From Dehalococcoidales bacterium (GTDB lineage Bacteria > Chloroflexota > Dehalococcoidia > E44-bin15), in NCBI GenBank assembly GCA_030615555.1, contig JAUWZB010000064.1, positions 1-5,373 on the forward strand: DNA of 5,373 nucleotides. The letters run 5' to 3'. A program made the translations under genes and the position numbers. Position 1 is the stretch's first letter; each line of letters begins with the position of its first letter. Positions 5,320-5,373 of this stretch are shown here, one piece after another. The notes beneath the pieces were generated by a model. The model ran no database searches, was not told the DNA's origin, and saw only the letters and a program-made list of their open reading frames with translations.

Positions 5320-5373
5320 CGTGGTATCCAAATTATCCAGGGGCAACAATCTTCAGAGGAATCGAGCTCTCTC

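Noticed and set aside
5255..5373. Open minus-strand frame upstream of pyrG without a stop
   Set aside because: It is only about 40 codons with no start codon or recognisable motif, and it runs out of frame into pyrG; I cannot support an upstream gene end.

Overview
The window reads as a chromosomal segment of a moderately GC-rich bacterium. Four protein genes, all on the minus strand, can be supported: pyrG (CTP synthase), a short-type transaldolase, rho, and the first 224 codons of an ABC-transporter substrate-binding lipoprotein that runs off the left edge. The order pyrG-transaldolase-rho, the compact 422-residue Rho and the style of the intergenic repeats suggest a Chloroflexota (Dehalococcoidia-like) genome. 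That placement is an inference from gene order and general resemblance.

Right part (1512-5373): pyrG (5254-3626) is followed, after about 200 bp of repeat-rich spacer, by the transaldolase gene (3424-2777). Its TGA stop overlaps the rho ATG in an ATGA junction, so these two genes should be translationally coupled. The three are housekeeping genes for nucleotide synthesis, sugar-phosphate interconversion and transcription termination. Residues of note are a Gly in Rho where E. coli has Ser266 (a bicyclomycin-contact residue), a His in CTP synthase in place of the usual Gln of the CLGMQ motif, and a Phe in the transaldolase that argues against fructose-6-phosphate aldolase activity.

Middle (about 1130-1511): no convincing gene. 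It holds GC-rich hairpins just after rho, one of which may be the operon terminator, a diverged direct repeat and a small inverted repeat. The GC-rich hairpin block resembles, in inverted orientation, the block between pyrG and the transaldolase gene, so rho and its partner are bracketed by two copies of one composite repeat.

Left part (1-1130): the most interesting region. A strong sigma-70-type promoter (1100-1128, minus) drives a long leader. The leader carries a recognisable GEMM-I (cyclic-di-GMP-I) riboswitch aptamer (about 872-965), then an 11-bp intrinsic terminator hairpin with a U-run (829-862), and then the substrate-binding lipoprotein gene, which has a textbook Shine-Dalgarno. This is a complete second-messenger-controlled transcription switch upstream of a branched-chain-amino-acid-type (LivK-like) solute-binding protein. 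The aptamer keeps the G expected for c-di-GMP rather than cGAMP recognition.
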